Positions 27,113 through 36,760 of a stretch of DNA of 64,000 bases are shown here, piece by piece. Each line of letters starts with the position of its first letter. Positions within the stretch are counted from its first letter, which is position 1. The stretch comes from Seonamhaeicola sp. (lineage in GTDB: Bacteria; Bacteroidota; Bacteroidia; Flavobacteriales; Flavobacteriaceae), in NCBI RefSeq assembly GCF_028281565.1, contig NZ_JANQJQ010000005.1, forward strand, positions 1 through 64,000, written 5' to 3'. Under the pieces are notes generated by a model. It saw only the letters and a program-made list of their open reading frames with translations, made no database searches and was not told the DNA's origin. Both the position numbers and the translations under genes were made by a program.

Positions 27113-29221
27113 ATGCGTAATGCTTTATATCTGGCCCTTTTTCTCAGTGCCTTTTTTATTTTTAACTGCCAGCAAGACCAACATTCAAATACCAGAGATT
27201 ATAGCACCTGGAGATCCTATTTAGGTGGGCCGGACAGAAACCACTATTCAACCTTATCTCAAATTACACCGGAGAATGTTACCCAATTACAAGTAGCCTG
27301 GACTTACGAGTCACCAGACTATGGACAAATGCAGATGAATCCGATAGTTATTGATACTATGTTATATGGCGTTACTTCCAGGCTAAGAGCTATTGCATTA
27401 CATGCGGAGACCGGTGCAGAAATATGGCGTTATGGTGATTCTTTAAAGTTAGGTGGATCAACCAGTCGAGGGGTGTCTTATTGGGAAAAAGGAGACGATA
27501 AACGTATTTTATATACCGCGGGAGCCCATTTGTTTGCGCTTAATGCCTTAACAGGAGTGCCTGTTGAAAGTTTTGGAGACCACGGTAAAGTAAATCTGAA
27601 TATGGGTTTAGGCGAGCAGGCCAAAGACAAATTCGTTATTTCCAATACGCCCGGAACAGTTTATAAAGATATTATTGTCATGCCCATTCGTTTACCGGAA
27701 GATGTTGGGGCGGTTCCGGGGAATATTATGGCTTTTAATGTGATCACAGGTGATTTGGAGTGGGTTTTTAATACAATACCCCAACCAAATGAAGCAGGTA
27801 TTGAAACCTGGGAGGACAAAAATTCCTATACAAATCCGTTAGTAGGAGCCGGAAACAATTGGAGCGGTATGTCTTTAGACGAAGCGCGTGGGATCATTTA
27901 TGTCCCTACCGGTTCGGCTTCACCGGATTTTTACGGGGGTGTGCGTAAAGGTGATAATTTATACACAGACTGTCTTTTGGCTTTAGATGTCAACACCGGA
28001 AAAAGGCTTTGGCACTTTCAACTGGTACATCATGATTTATGGGATAGAGACCTACCGGCCCCACCAAACTTAATTACGGTAACAAGGGACGGAAAAAAGA
28101 TTCCGGCAGTATCTCAGTCTACCAAGCAGGGCTATGTTTATGTATTTGATCGCGTTACGGGAGCACCGTTATTTGATATCAAAGAAGTTACGGTTCCGGT
28201 GTCTGCTTTAGATGGAGAAGAAGCCTCGAAAACACAACCTATTCCTGTAAAACCAAAGCCTTTTGCTAGACAAGTAAATGAATTAACAAATGAAGATATT
28301 AGTCCGTATGCCGAGAATAGAGACTCATTTTTGGACCTCTTAAAACAATCGGATAAAAGATTATATGCCCCACCGGGATTAGCCCCCATGATTTTACTTC
28401 CGGGATTAGACGGAGCAGCAGAGTGGGGCGGGACTGCTGCTGATCCGGACAAAGGAATCATTTATGTAAACTCTCAGGAAGCCCCCTGGGTGATCCAAAT
28501 GAAAGAAAATGATACGACCATACATAACCTTCCGTTAGGCCAACAAACTTATATGCAATATTGTGTTACCTGTCATCAAAAGGATAGAAAAGGTAATGCA
28601 ATAAGTGGTTTTCCATCGCTTATAAACTTAAAAAGTAGAAAATCAAAAGAGGAAGTATCTGAGTTAATAAAAACAGGAAAAGGTATGATGACCGGATTTC
28701 CACAAATTCCTGAGGATGAAAAGCAAGCCTTAATGCATTTCCTGTTCGATGAGTTGGATACGATTCGCCCCAAAAAGCCCAAGAAATCATACCCATTGCC
28801 TTATAAATATGCCGGCTATAAACGCTTTTTGGATAGTAAAGGAAGACCTGCTATTTCACCTCCCTGGGGAACGATGCATGCTATTGATTTAAATACGGGG
28901 GAGTTTGTCTGGTCTGTTGTTTTAGGGGAAACCCCGGAATTAAAAGCACAAGGGTTTCCGCAAACAGGTTGTGAAAATTATGGCGGACCGGTAGTTACCG
29001 AAAACGGATTGCTTTTTATTGGTGCTACTAAAGACGGGTATTTCAGAGCATTCGATAAGTTTACAGGAAAGCTATTATGGGAATACAAATTACCGGCGGC
29101 GGCCTTTGCTACACCGGCCATGTACCAGGTGAATGGAAAACAATATGTCGCTATTGCCTGTGGCGGCGAAAAATTAGGAACACCGGTTGGCAATAAAATT
29201 GTCGCCTTCGCTTTGGAGTAG
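27113..29221 (+). CDS. PQQ-dependent dehydrogenase with inserted cytochrome c domain
   Basis: A 702-residue quinoprotein lipoprotein (lipobox FFIFNC). The eight-bladed PQQ propeller shows blades with WAYES, IWRYGD, LWHFQLVHHDLWDRDLP and a late block LWEYKLPAAAFATPAMYQ. A c-type cytochrome domain with CVTCH (first Cys about residue 484) interrupts the propeller between about 465 and 560. The substrate would be a sugar or alcohol oxidised at the periplasmic face, with electrons passed from PQQ to the haem. No PQQ synthesis genes are visible, so PQQ may be imported or made elsewhere. Transcribed alone. Confidence 0.92.
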   Translation: MRNALYLALFLSAFFIFNCQQDQHSNTRDYSTWRSYLGGPDRNHYSTLSQITPENVTQLQVAWTYESPDYGQMQMNPIVIDTMLYGVTSRLRAIALHAETGAEIWRYGDSLKLGGSTSRGVSYWEKGDDKRILYTAGAHLFALNALTGVPVESFGDHGKVNLNMGLGEQAKDKFVISNTPGTVYKDIIVMPIRLPEDVGAVPGNIMAFNVITGDLEWVFNTIPQPNEAGIETWEDKNSYTNPLVGAGNNWSGMSLDEARGIIYVPTGSASPDFYGGVRKGDNLYTDCLLALDVNTGKRLWHFQLVHHDLWDRDLPAPPNLITVTRDGKKIPAVSQSTKQGYVYVFDRVTGAPLFDIKEVTVPVSALDGEEASKTQPIPVKPKPFARQVNELTNEDISPYAENRDSFLDLLKQSDKRLYAPPGLAPMILLPGLDGAAEWGGTAADPDKGIIYVNSQEAPWVIQMKENDTTIHNLPLGQQTYMQYCVTCHQKDRKGNAISGFPSLINLKSRKSKEEVSELIKTGKGMMTGFPQIPEDEKQALMHFLFDELDTIRPKKPKKSYPLPYKYAGYKRFLDSKGRPAISPPWGTMHAIDLNTGEFVWSVVLGETPELKAQGFPQTGCENYGGPVVTENGLLFIGATKDGYFRAFDKFTGKLLWEYKLPAAAFATPAMYQVNGKQYVAIACGGEKLGTPVGNKIVAFALE

Positions 29222-29304
29222 AACTACTTACTGTGTGTTTGCTTTTTACTCAAACCAATTTAATTTTTCTTGTAAGGATAAGAATTTTATTTTCTAAATA
29301 CACC

Positions 29305-29430
29305 CTCCTTAACAAAAACTTCGCTCTCTAACTTCAATCAAAGGTGTACTTTGATTTCGCTAATCTCAAGGGAGGAACATAGCTTTAAAAATTGTCCCCT
29401 TGAGGGGACTTTAGGGGTGTGCTTTCAATT
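29305..29430. repeat. Dispersed intergenic repeat (AAGGGAGG / CCCCTTGAGGGGAC type)
   Basis: The sequence between the PQQ dehydrogenase and guaC contains CACCCTCC, then CTCAAGGGAGG (29367-29377) and a GC-rich hairpin word GTCCCCTTGAGGGGAC (29394-29409) followed by TTTAGGGGTGTG. The palindromic GTCCCC/GGGGAC core could form a hairpin. It is of a type commonly scattered in Bacteroidota genomes; no gene was found here. Confidence 0.55.
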
Positions 29431-29450
29431 CATTTTTAATTTGGCCTCAC

Positions 29451-30491
29451 TTATTCACTATAAACCTGGTTTTCCTGTTCCGCAACCCTAATGAATGTTG
29501 TACGCTTTGTAAGTTCTTTTAAACGCCTTGCCCCTACATAAGTGCAGGTGCTTCGCAGCCCTCCTAAAATGTCCTGTAACGTGGTATCAACTTCACCTCT
29601 ATAAGGAACTTCTACTGTTTTTCCTTCACTGGCTCTATAATCGGCTACACCGCCAACATGTTTTTCCATGGCGGTTGTAGAACTCATACCATAAAACTTT
29701 TTGAAAGGCTTCCCGTTTTTTTCTATGGTCTCCCCACCGCTTTCGTCATGACCGGCAAGCATACCACCGAGCATCACAAAATCGGCGCCCGCACCAAAAG
29801 CTTTGGCAATATCACCCGGAATAGAGCATCCGCCATCACTAACAATTTGTCCGCCTAAACCATGCGCAGCATCGGCACATTCAATAATAGCCGAAAGTTG
29901 CGGATAACCAACACCGGTTTTAATCCTTGTGGTACAAACAGAACCGGGGCCAATACCAACTTTGACAATATCGGCACCGGAAAGTAATAGTTCCTCAACC
30001 ATTTCACCGGTAACAACATTACCAGCAATAATGACCTTTTCAGGGTATAAGTCCCGGGTTTGTTTTACGAAATCCGCAAAATACTCCGAGTAACCGTTAG
30101 CCACATCTATGCAGATGAATTTTAAATTTGGGTTAAACTTTAAAATTTCGGATAGTTTTTTGGAATCTTGTTGGCTTACGCCGGTACTCACCGCAACATA
30201 GTTTGAAAGGTCCTCGGATAAACTAGCAGCAAAAACATTCCAGTCAGATACCGGATAATGCTTGTGAATAGCCGTAAACAGCTTTTGTTTTGACAGGGCT
30301 TTAGCCATTTCAAAAGTACCAACAGTATCCATATTGGCGGCCATAACAGGGATTCCTGTCCATGTTATAGGGCTGTGTAAAAACTTAAAATCCCGTTCTA
30401 AATTTACTTCGGCCCTACTTTTTAGCGTAGAGCGCTTTGGGCGTATCATGACATCTTTAAAGCCCAGTTTTATATCGTATTCTATTCGCAT
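29451..30491 (-). CDS. guaC: GMP reductase
   Basis: A 346-residue IMPDH/GMPR TIM-barrel enzyme that deaminates GMP to IMP with NADPH. The catalytic loop is [18 protein letters not shown] with the nucleophilic Cys; [19 protein letters not shown] binds phosphate; KFYGMSS follows. The short length and lack of CBS domains distinguish it from IMP dehydrogenase (about 490 residues). The ATG start is followed by the typical GMPR N-terminus [15 protein letters not shown]. It is transcribed alone, divergent from the hybrid kinase gene. Confidence 0.95.
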   Translation of the reverse strand: MRIEYDIKLGFKDVMIRPKRSTLKSRAEVNLERDFKFLHSPITWTGIPVMAANMDTVGTFEMAKALSKQKLFTAIHKHYPVSDWNVFAASLSEDLSNYVAVSTGVSQQDSKKLSEILKFNPNLKFICIDVANGYSEYFADFVKQTRDLYPEKVIIAGNVVTGEMVEELLLSGADIVKVGIGPGSVCTTRIKTGVGYPQLSAIIECADAAHGLGGQIVSDGGCSIPGDIAKAFGAGADFVMLGGMLAGHDESGGETIEKNGKPFKKFYGMSSTTAMEKHVGGVADYRASEGKTVEVPYRGEVDTTLQDILGGLRSTCTYVGARRLKELTKRTTFIRVAEQENQVYSE

Positions 30492-30577
30492 CTGCCTTCA
30501 AATTAAGGATACCTAAAAGTACAATTTTTTGAATAATTTCATAAATGCCGTAGTAAGATAAATAACACTTAATTGTT

Positions 30578-30608
30578 TTGATAATTAATATATTTATAGA
30601 TAAGTTTG
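30578..30608 (+). promoter_or_regulatory. Bacteroidota-type promoter for the hybrid kinase gene
   Basis: TTG (30578-30580), a 20-base spacer and TAAGTTTG (30601-30608) fit the TTG-n(17-23)-TAnnTTTG consensus. The predicted transcript would start about 10-13 bases before the ATG at 30625. Confidence 0.6.
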
Positions 30609-30624
30609 TTATAACCTTGATTAA

Positions 30625-32040
30625 ATGAATATTCTTTTAAAGTTTATACGGTCCAATGTAAAAAGGATATTATCTTTTTTAATTTTCGCCTCAATTGTAT
30701 TTATTCTTTTCCTGGGCTATGCTTTTCTGGAAAAATTGTTTGAGGTGAATACCATTATGCTTTCCTTGTTTGCGGTAGCTATTATACAGGTTTTTGTACT
30801 GCAGTACTTTTTAAAGAATCAATTAAAAAATGATGTTACCAGGGGCAATTTAGCTGCAAGAGTTAGTGAGTTAAAAAATACCCTGGAAGCAACCGAAAGA
30901 TTGGCCGAACATAAGTCTATTTACCTGGCAAACATGAGCTATGAGATTCGAACACCGTTAAGCACCGTTATGGGGATGCTAAACATGCTCGGGCAAACCG
31001 AATTGGACGGCGACCAACAGGCCCAGGTTGAAATTGCGCAGTATTCGTCAAAGCATTTATTACAATTGGTTAATATGGTAACCAATAATGCGGAGGTGGA
31101 TGCCGGAGCCCTTAAATTAAATCTGATGGCCATTGATCTAGAATCTGATTTAACACGTCTCTTTAAAGTTTTTGAGTACCAGGCCTGGGAAAAAAGTCTG
31201 GAGTTTGAATACAAATTTCTATCTGAAGAAAAAGATAAATTTTTGGTTTTAGGTGATTCGGCACGCATTCAACAGGTGCTGATTAACCTGATTAATAACG
31301 CGATTAAGTTTACCAATTCCGGGAAAATCTCGATTATTATTGATCAAACCGTAGGTATTGACGACGATCAAATCATTACCTTTTATATAAAAGATACCGG
31401 TATTGGTATGAAGCCCGAAGAAGTAAGAAGTATTTTTGATGATTCGGAAAAAGCATATGATGCCTCATTAATGCGTGATTACAGAGGAGGTGGTATAGGG
31501 CTTTCAATTTCTCACCAGTTGGTGAAGTTGATGGGAGGCGAGTTAAAGTTAGAAACTAAGGAAAATGAAGGTTCTACGTTCTACTTTAGTTTACAGCTTA
31601 AAAAGACCCTGAACGTTAAAACCGAAGCGGAAGAATTGCAACCCGTTCTACAGGATAAATTCAATGTTTTAGTGGCCGAAGATAACCGGATGAATCAAAA
31701 GGTAATTAAATTCCTGTTAGAACGTCAGGGCGCCGATTGTACATTTGTAAAAAATGGTTTGGAAGCCCTGGAACTCTATAAGATTTTGGATTTCGATATG
31801 GTGTTTATGGATATCTATATGCCGGATATGGACGGTTACGAAGCCACCAAATCCATTCAGAAAACACAAAAATATTTAACTGCAAAAACACCTATAATTG
31901 GTGTGTCTGCCAGCGCTTTTGAAGAAGATATTACCAACGCTAAACTGGCGGGAATAGATGACTTTTTATCAAAACCTATTGAAGTGGAAAAGCTAAAAAA
32001 GTTATTGATCAAACATTCTAAAAAGGAGAGTTCTGCGTAA
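30625..32040 (+). CDS. Hybrid histidine-kinase-like protein lacking the phospho-acceptor His
   Basis: A 471-residue protein: two membrane helices (about 14-35 and 43-63), a HisKA-like dimerisation region (about 95-160), an HATPase domain (about 200-330) and a C-terminal receiver (about 350-468). The usual MSHEIRTPL motif reads MSYEIRTPL, so the phosphorylated His is Tyr106. The ATP site is intact (NLINNAIKFT, DTGIGM, GGGIGLS), and the receiver has AEDN and the phospho-acceptor Asp396 in FMDIYMPDMDG. It may act as a scaffold, phosphatase or partner of another kinase. No sensor domain is visible outside the short loop between helices. Confidence 0.9.
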   Translation: MNILLKFIRSNVKRILSFLIFASIVFILFLGYAFLEKLFEVNTIMLSLFAVAIIQVFVLQYFLKNQLKNDVTRGNLAARVSELKNTLEATERLAEHKSIYLANMSYEIRTPLSTVMGMLNMLGQTELDGDQQAQVEIAQYSSKHLLQLVNMVTNNAEVDAGALKLNLMAIDLESDLTRLFKVFEYQAWEKSLEFEYKFLSEEKDKFLVLGDSARIQQVLINLINNAIKFTNSGKISIIIDQTVGIDDDQIITFYIKDTGIGMKPEEVRSIFDDSEKAYDASLMRDYRGGGIGLSISHQLVKLMGGELKLETKENEGSTFYFSLQLKKTLNVKTEAEELQPVLQDKFNVLVAEDNRMNQKVIKFLLERQGADCTFVKNGLEALELYKILDFDMVFMDIYMPDMDGYEATKSIQKTQKYLTAKTPIIGVSASAFEEDITNAKLAGIDDFLSKPIEVEKLKKLLIKHSKKESSA

Positions 32041-32057
32041 TTCAATCGAAAATAAAT

Positions 32058-32085
32058 CCTCGACGCTTTGCGTCAGGTTTTTTTT
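32058..32085 (+). terminator. Intrinsic terminator after the hybrid kinase gene
   Basis: CCT-C-GACGC-TTT-GCGTC-AGG forms an 8-bp stem with a one-base bulge, followed by eight Ts. Its sequence also resembles the GC hairpin that precedes the related repeat at 51 kb. Confidence 0.75.
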
Positions 32086-32228
32086 GAAACTGTCATTCCC
32101 GTAAAAATGGGAATCTAAATACAAAATTTTGATCTTTGCCCCAAAGATCAAACTGAAACGAACAAAACCTGTGCTGAGCTTGCCGAAGTATACCTCTATG
32201 GCTCAGCCTTAAGGATAGTTCGTTTCAA
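32084..32228. repeat. Element with terminal inverted repeats, copy 1 (145 bp)
   Basis: The element is bounded by TTGAAAC (32084-32090) and its complement GTTTCAA (32222-32228). Just inside the left end is a CATTCCCG..GGGAATCTAAATA hairpin, and near the right end is GGATAGTT. A second copy with the same ends and internal order is at 51121-51242. No coding frame. It could be a small non-autonomous mobile element or a dispersed repeat of another type. Confidence 0.6.
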
Positions 32229-32236
32229 GAAATTTT

Positions 32237-32617
32237 TTATTTCACAGCGACCATACTGATCTCAACGTTTACATCTTTTGGTAATCTGGCCACCTGAACA
32301 GTTTCTCTGGCCGGTGCAGAAGCTTCATCAAAATAGCTGCCGTATATCTCATTTATCAAAACAAAATCGTCCATATTACTGATGAAAATAGATGACTTAA
32401 CTACATTTTCAAAGGTCATGTCGGCAGCTTCTAAAACAGCTTTCAGGTTTTCCATGACCTGACGTGTTTCTGACTGAATATCATCTAAAACAAGAACCCC
32501 GGTTTCAACATTTATAGCTATTTGTCCGGACATATAAAGTGTGTTTTCGCTTAGAACCGCTTGATTATAGGGGCCTAAAGGAGCCGGAGCTTTGGAAGTT
32601 GTTATTATTTTTTTCAT
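32237..32617 (-). CDS. RidA family enamine/imine deaminase
   Basis: A 126-residue RidA/YjgF protein: KAPAPLGPYNQAVLSENTLY at the start, the central SGQIAINVETG, and the C-terminal SAPARETVQVARLPKDVNVEI holding the catalytic Arg. It hydrolyses reactive 2-aminoacrylate-type imines formed by PLP enzymes. It follows the lptD-like gene by 12 bases, so the two are probably co-transcribed. Confidence 0.95.
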   Translation of the reverse strand: MKKIITTSKAPAPLGPYNQAVLSENTLYMSGQIAINVETGVLVLDDIQSETRQVMENLKAVLEAADMTFENVVKSSIFISNMDDFVLINEIYGSYFDEASAPARETVQVARLPKDVNVEISMVAVK

Positions 32618-32629
32618 GACACTAAATTT

Positions 32630-35356
32630 TTATAGTTGTTGGTCTGGTTGTCTGCGCTTTTCGTATTTCAAGTCCTTTAAGATACTTGATTTGATCCCTA
32701 TAAAGAAATTCCAGGAACTTCGGTCGCTAAAAGGGACCCAGCTAAAATCCATTTTCCAGCTTAACAGATCCCGTGAGAAACGGAGTTGAGTTAAAGTAAA
32801 TCCCTGGTTTTTAATATCATAACCCGATGAGACATTAATAGACCATTTATCGGTTAAATCAATGTCACCTGAGAACATAAGGGAATGTGAAGATATTTCA
32901 TTCTGTCGCCTTGAGTTGGCATAGTTTATAGCGTATGCCAAACGCAGGCTCCAGGGTATCTTATGGTTGTAAAACTTGGTGTTTTCCTGCTTTTCGCTGC
33001 CCTTATCCTCATCGTTATCACGGTTTATCTGCTCATTCGCAAAGTCAATGTTTTTAGGTAGCACATCTTCCGGGTTATCACTGGCCTGGTTACTTTCTCC
33101 ACTTTTCTTTTTACCTTTATCCTTATTTGATAACGACCAACTGGCCGTAAGGTTGGCGCTGGTTATTCTGAACAGGCTGCCCCCATTATCTATATTAAAT
33201 TTGTTAATTCTTACATTATTGTTATCCAAAGCATAAGGGTCTAATGTCGCTCCAAAATTGATACTCATTTGGTTTTCGAAAAGCAGTGTACTACCATTCA
33301 TTCTTACGGGACTCCACTGTAAAGAGTCAGCAGCAAAGTTGTATGCTGTTGAAAAGTTTAAACTGTTTAAAAGTTTGATCTTTTTAGGCTCCGTGGCGGT
33401 ACTGTCCCTATCTCTTACCTTGGCTTCAAAATTGTTTGCTAAAGAGATCCCCATAGAACTGGAAAAATTCCTGTTGGGAGTACCAAAAATAGATTGTTCA
33501 AATCTTGTATATTCCAAATTGTTGGTACTCTGGATAACTTCTAATTCACCGGCTGTTAAACCATCGGCGTTTACAACTTCGGCGGTTTCATAATATTTAT
33601 CAAAAGCAGGATTAATATTGTAACTAACAGAAGGCCTCATAACATGCCTTATGGCCTTTAACCAGGTATCCTTACCTTCTTTTTCAAAATTGAACATACC
33701 ATAAACGGTTGTCCCTATACTTGTACTGAAGTTATAGGTTCTAAAAGAATCAAACCCGTTAATAGTGTCAATCACGGTTTCTCTGTTAAGGGCATCGTAG
33801 GTTTTACCTATGGTCTTAAAAGTCCAAACTTCGTTGTAACTACTACCGGCACTAACACTAAAATGCTTGAATATTTTAAAGTTGGTATTTAACGGTACGC
33901 TATGCTGAAAACCCGTTTTGGCATCATCAAACATTTCCTTTTTGAAAAAGAGCGAATCTGTAGTCTGAATTCTGTTTTCGCCTCTTACGTTGTATTGTAA
34001 ATTGACATTTTGAATAATGCCTTTTTTGGAACCCGTCTTTGAGGCAAACGGATACATTCTTCCAACACTGCCTTGAAAGGTAGGCAGGGTCATGCTTATG
34101 GTTTGCGTATTGGTGTTTTGAGAGTGGGTGGCTGTCAAACTAAAATTGACCTGCGGTTCACCCTGAAAGGTTTTGGAATAGGATACCGAAGATGCTAAAG
34201 TATTTGTTAAAAAATTACTTCCCTGGTTAATTTGGTTTATGGACGAACGATAATAGGTACTACTACCTAAGTTTACGGATGCTGAAAACCGGGAACTCGG
34301 ATTTGCCTTGGAATCCTGGCTATGCGACCATCTTAAGTTATAAATGGTATTCCTGGAATAATCAGGGAAACCGCGTTCACTGGTAATTAAGTTTTCGTAT
34401 CTAAACGCTAAGTTTCCCCTGAAACGGTAACGTTTGGCATAGGTGCTTTCTAAACGCAAACCATAACTTCCGTTGGTGTAATAATCACCCAAAACCGCTA
34501 AATCCACATAATCATTAATTGCAAAATAATACCCGCCGTTCTGTAAAAAGTAGCCACGATTATTTTGTTCTCCAAAGGTTGGAATGATAATACCTGAGGT
34601 GTGTTTTTCGCTTTGCGGGAAAAAACTAAAAGGCAACCAGATGGGGGTTGGAACATCATAAATATACAATCCGGCAGGCCCTGTAACTATCTTTTTACCG
34701 GGAACTATTTTAGCCTTTAAAAGCCTGATATAGTAATCCGGGTCCTCAAGATCTTCCGCCGTGGTGTATTTAGCTTCCTTTATAAAGTAAACAGAATCAT
34801 TTTCCTTTTTGGTAATACTGGCAATAACAGTACCTTCTTGTTCCGTAATGGAATTATAAATAAGTGCTTTTTTAGTATCGGTATTAAAAATAATGGAGTC
34901 CGGCTCTACAACATTGCTGCCTTGTGTAAATACCGGTTTTTGGGTATAGCCTTCAATGGAATCTTTTATACCCTGGGCATATACCGTGTTTTTATTGTAA
35001 TCAATGATAATACTACCGGCCGTTATATTCATGTCGCCATAATCAATTTTGGCATTATTGTATAAATACAATTTTTGTTTTTTCTGATTGAACCTGGTGT
35101 AATCTGTAGCGGTGTACTTAACAATATGTTCTAAGAGTTCTTTTGGTTTAACAGAATCTGTTACTGTAGAGTCCTGACTTTTTTCAGATATTTCAGGGCC
35201 GTTTATTTTGTCTGTGTCAATATCAACTACTATGGTATCTTCAACAGCAGAATCTATAGCCTTACCTTTTTTTGGGATGTCTTGACTAAAGCTTAATGTG
35301 TTAATAAACACTGTAAAACTTAGCGCAAAAAGTATTTTAAAGTTGTTTGTGTGCAA
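32630..35356 (-). CDS. LptD-like LPS assembly outer-membrane protein
   Basis: A 908-residue protein with a signal peptide (ILFALSFTVFINTLSFSQ), an OstA/LptA-like beta-jellyroll region about 80-210 (YLYNNAKIDYGDMNITAGSI) and a large C-terminal barrel starting near WLPFSFFPQSEKHTSGIIIP. This is the Bacteroidota form of LptD, which inserts lipopolysaccharide into the outer leaflet. There is no ATG in the open frame upstream; TTG at 35354-35356 gives a good signal peptide and is the likely start. Confidence 0.9.
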   Translation of the reverse strand: MHTNNFKILFALSFTVFINTLSFSQDIPKKGKAIDSAVEDTIVVDIDTDKINGPEISEKSQDSTVTDSVKPKELLEHIVKYTATDYTRFNQKKQKLYLYNNAKIDYGDMNITAGSIIIDYNKNTVYAQGIKDSIEGYTQKPVFTQGSNVVEPDSIIFNTDTKKALIYNSITEQEGTVIASITKKENDSVYFIKEAKYTTAEDLEDPDYYIRLLKAKIVPGKKIVTGPAGLYIYDVPTPIWLPFSFFPQSEKHTSGIIIPTFGEQNNRGYFLQNGGYYFAINDYVDLAVLGDYYTNGSYGLRLESTYAKRYRFRGNLAFRYENLITSERGFPDYSRNTIYNLRWSHSQDSKANPSSRFSASVNLGSSTYYRSSINQINQGSNFLTNTLASSVSYSKTFQGEPQVNFSLTATHSQNTNTQTISMTLPTFQGSVGRMYPFASKTGSKKGIIQNVNLQYNVRGENRIQTTDSLFFKKEMFDDAKTGFQHSVPLNTNFKIFKHFSVSAGSSYNEVWTFKTIGKTYDALNRETVIDTINGFDSFRTYNFSTSIGTTVYGMFNFEKEGKDTWLKAIRHVMRPSVSYNINPAFDKYYETAEVVNADGLTAGELEVIQSTNNLEYTRFEQSIFGTPNRNFSSSMGISLANNFEAKVRDRDSTATEPKKIKLLNSLNFSTAYNFAADSLQWSPVRMNGSTLLFENQMSINFGATLDPYALDNNNVRINKFNIDNGGSLFRITSANLTASWSLSNKDKGKKKSGESNQASDNPEDVLPKNIDFANEQINRDNDEDKGSEKQENTKFYNHKIPWSLRLAYAINYANSRRQNEISSHSLMFSGDIDLTDKWSINVSSGYDIKNQGFTLTQLRFSRDLLSWKMDFSWVPFSDRSSWNFFIGIKSSILKDLKYEKRRQPDQQL

Positions 35357-35507
35357 CGCTTTTAATGTATTTTTGTAAAAGTATGGCTCGGTTTTTGAAA
35401 TGCCAAAATTACATATATTTTTTATGTGATTGATTTAAAATTTTAAAATAAAATCTACACCTAAAAAACTTGAGTAATAAACCCGGTTTATAGTCGTTAA
35501 AACATTT

Positions 35508-36626
35508 ATGCAAACGTACAGATTATCGCTTTTCGTATTCATTATAACAGTATTAACATTTTCTTTTAATACTTCTGCCTATGGCCAGTCGGCTTCGGAT
35601 TCTTTTGTGATCATGATTGATCCGGGACATGGTGGAAGAGATAGTGGTACCCCCGGAACGGGCAGATATAAAGCTACTGAGAAAGATATTGCTTTGGATG
35701 TGTCATTGGCTTTGGGTAAAATGATTAAGCAGAAACTGAAAAATGTTAAGGTTGTTTATACGCGTGATAAAGATGTTTACCCAACTTTAAACGGTAGAGC
35801 TGTAAAGGCAAATAAGAAAGATGTGGATTTGTTTATTTCCATTCATTGTAATGCACAACCTGGTAAAAAAGGAACGGCTTATGGTTCTGAAACATATGTA
35901 CTGGGCGAAACAAAAAACAAGGAGAACCTGGAAGTTGCTAAAAGAGAGAACAACGTAATGGCTTTGGAAGATAATACTGAGGTTTATAAGGACTTTAATC
36001 CAAGTTCTACCGAATTTTTGTTAAGTCTTGAGCTCGCACAAGAAGAGTATTTAGACCATAGCATTAAATTGGCACGATATATTGAGGACGAATTTCAGGT
36101 TACTGCAAAACGAAGGAGCAGAGGTGTAAAACAAAATATTTTCTACGTATTGGCTTATACTTATATGCCAAGTGTTTTGGTTGAGCTTGGGTTTTTAACG
36201 CATAAAAAAGAAGAAGATTTTTTGAATTCCAAGAAAGGAAAAGACTTGATGACCAGGTCTTTATTCAATGCTGTTGAAAAATATCTTAAATACTTAAACG
36301 TAAACACTAAAGATGTTGTTTTTGTTGAAGAAACACCGGTTAAACAAGTTTCAAGTAACATCGAGTTTAAAGTACAGATAGCTGCAAGCTCAAAAGCATT
36401 GGAGACTAAACCTTATAATTTCAACGGCTTAAGCAATATAAGTAGAAATTATGATGCCAATAGAAAATTATATAAGTATTACTATGGCGGTGCATCAGAC
36501 TATAATGAGATTTTAAGATTAGAGAAAGAAGCTATCAATAAAGGGTATGAATCCAGCTTTGTAGTGGCTTTTAAAGACGGAAAGAATATCCCGTTGATAG
36601 ATGCTCTGAAAACAATAGCCAATTAA
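35508..36626 (+). CDS. N-acetylmuramoyl-L-alanine amidase (Amidase_3)
   Basis: A 372-residue exported zinc amidase that cleaves the bond between N-acetylmuramic acid and L-Ala in peptidoglycan. Signal peptide to about residue 27; the catalytic domain about 31-255 shows MIDPGHGGRDSG (Zn His), SIHCNA (Zn His) and VLVELGFLTHKKE (Zn/catalytic Glu). A C-terminal SPOR-like domain (about 285-365, IEFKVQIAASS, YKYYYGGASDYNEIL) probably binds denuded septal glycans. Its gene is divergent from the lptD-like gene and followed by an MCE protein gene, an envelope gene neighbourhood. Confidence 0.93.
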   Translation: MQTYRLSLFVFIITVLTFSFNTSAYGQSASDSFVIMIDPGHGGRDSGTPGTGRYKATEKDIALDVSLALGKMIKQKLKNVKVVYTRDKDVYPTLNGRAVKANKKDVDLFISIHCNAQPGKKGTAYGSETYVLGETKNKENLEVAKRENNVMALEDNTEVYKDFNPSSTEFLLSLELAQEEYLDHSIKLARYIEDEFQVTAKRRSRGVKQNIFYVLAYTYMPSVLVELGFLTHKKEEDFLNSKKGKDLMTRSLFNAVEKYLKYLNVNTKDVVFVEETPVKQVSSNIEFKVQIAASSKALETKPYNFNGLSNISRNYDANRKLYKYYYGGASDYNEILRLEKEAINKGYESSFVVAFKDGKNIPLIDALKTIAN

Positions 36627-36760
36627 GTCTGTTCTTTTAAAAAATAGCATGGCTCAACGCCGTGGTTACTGATCTAAAGTTAAATTTTGTTTTATTTGAG
36701 AGGAAATTTAGTTTTTACCGAAGAAATTTATTTTAAATTTGTTTTTCAAATACAATTATT

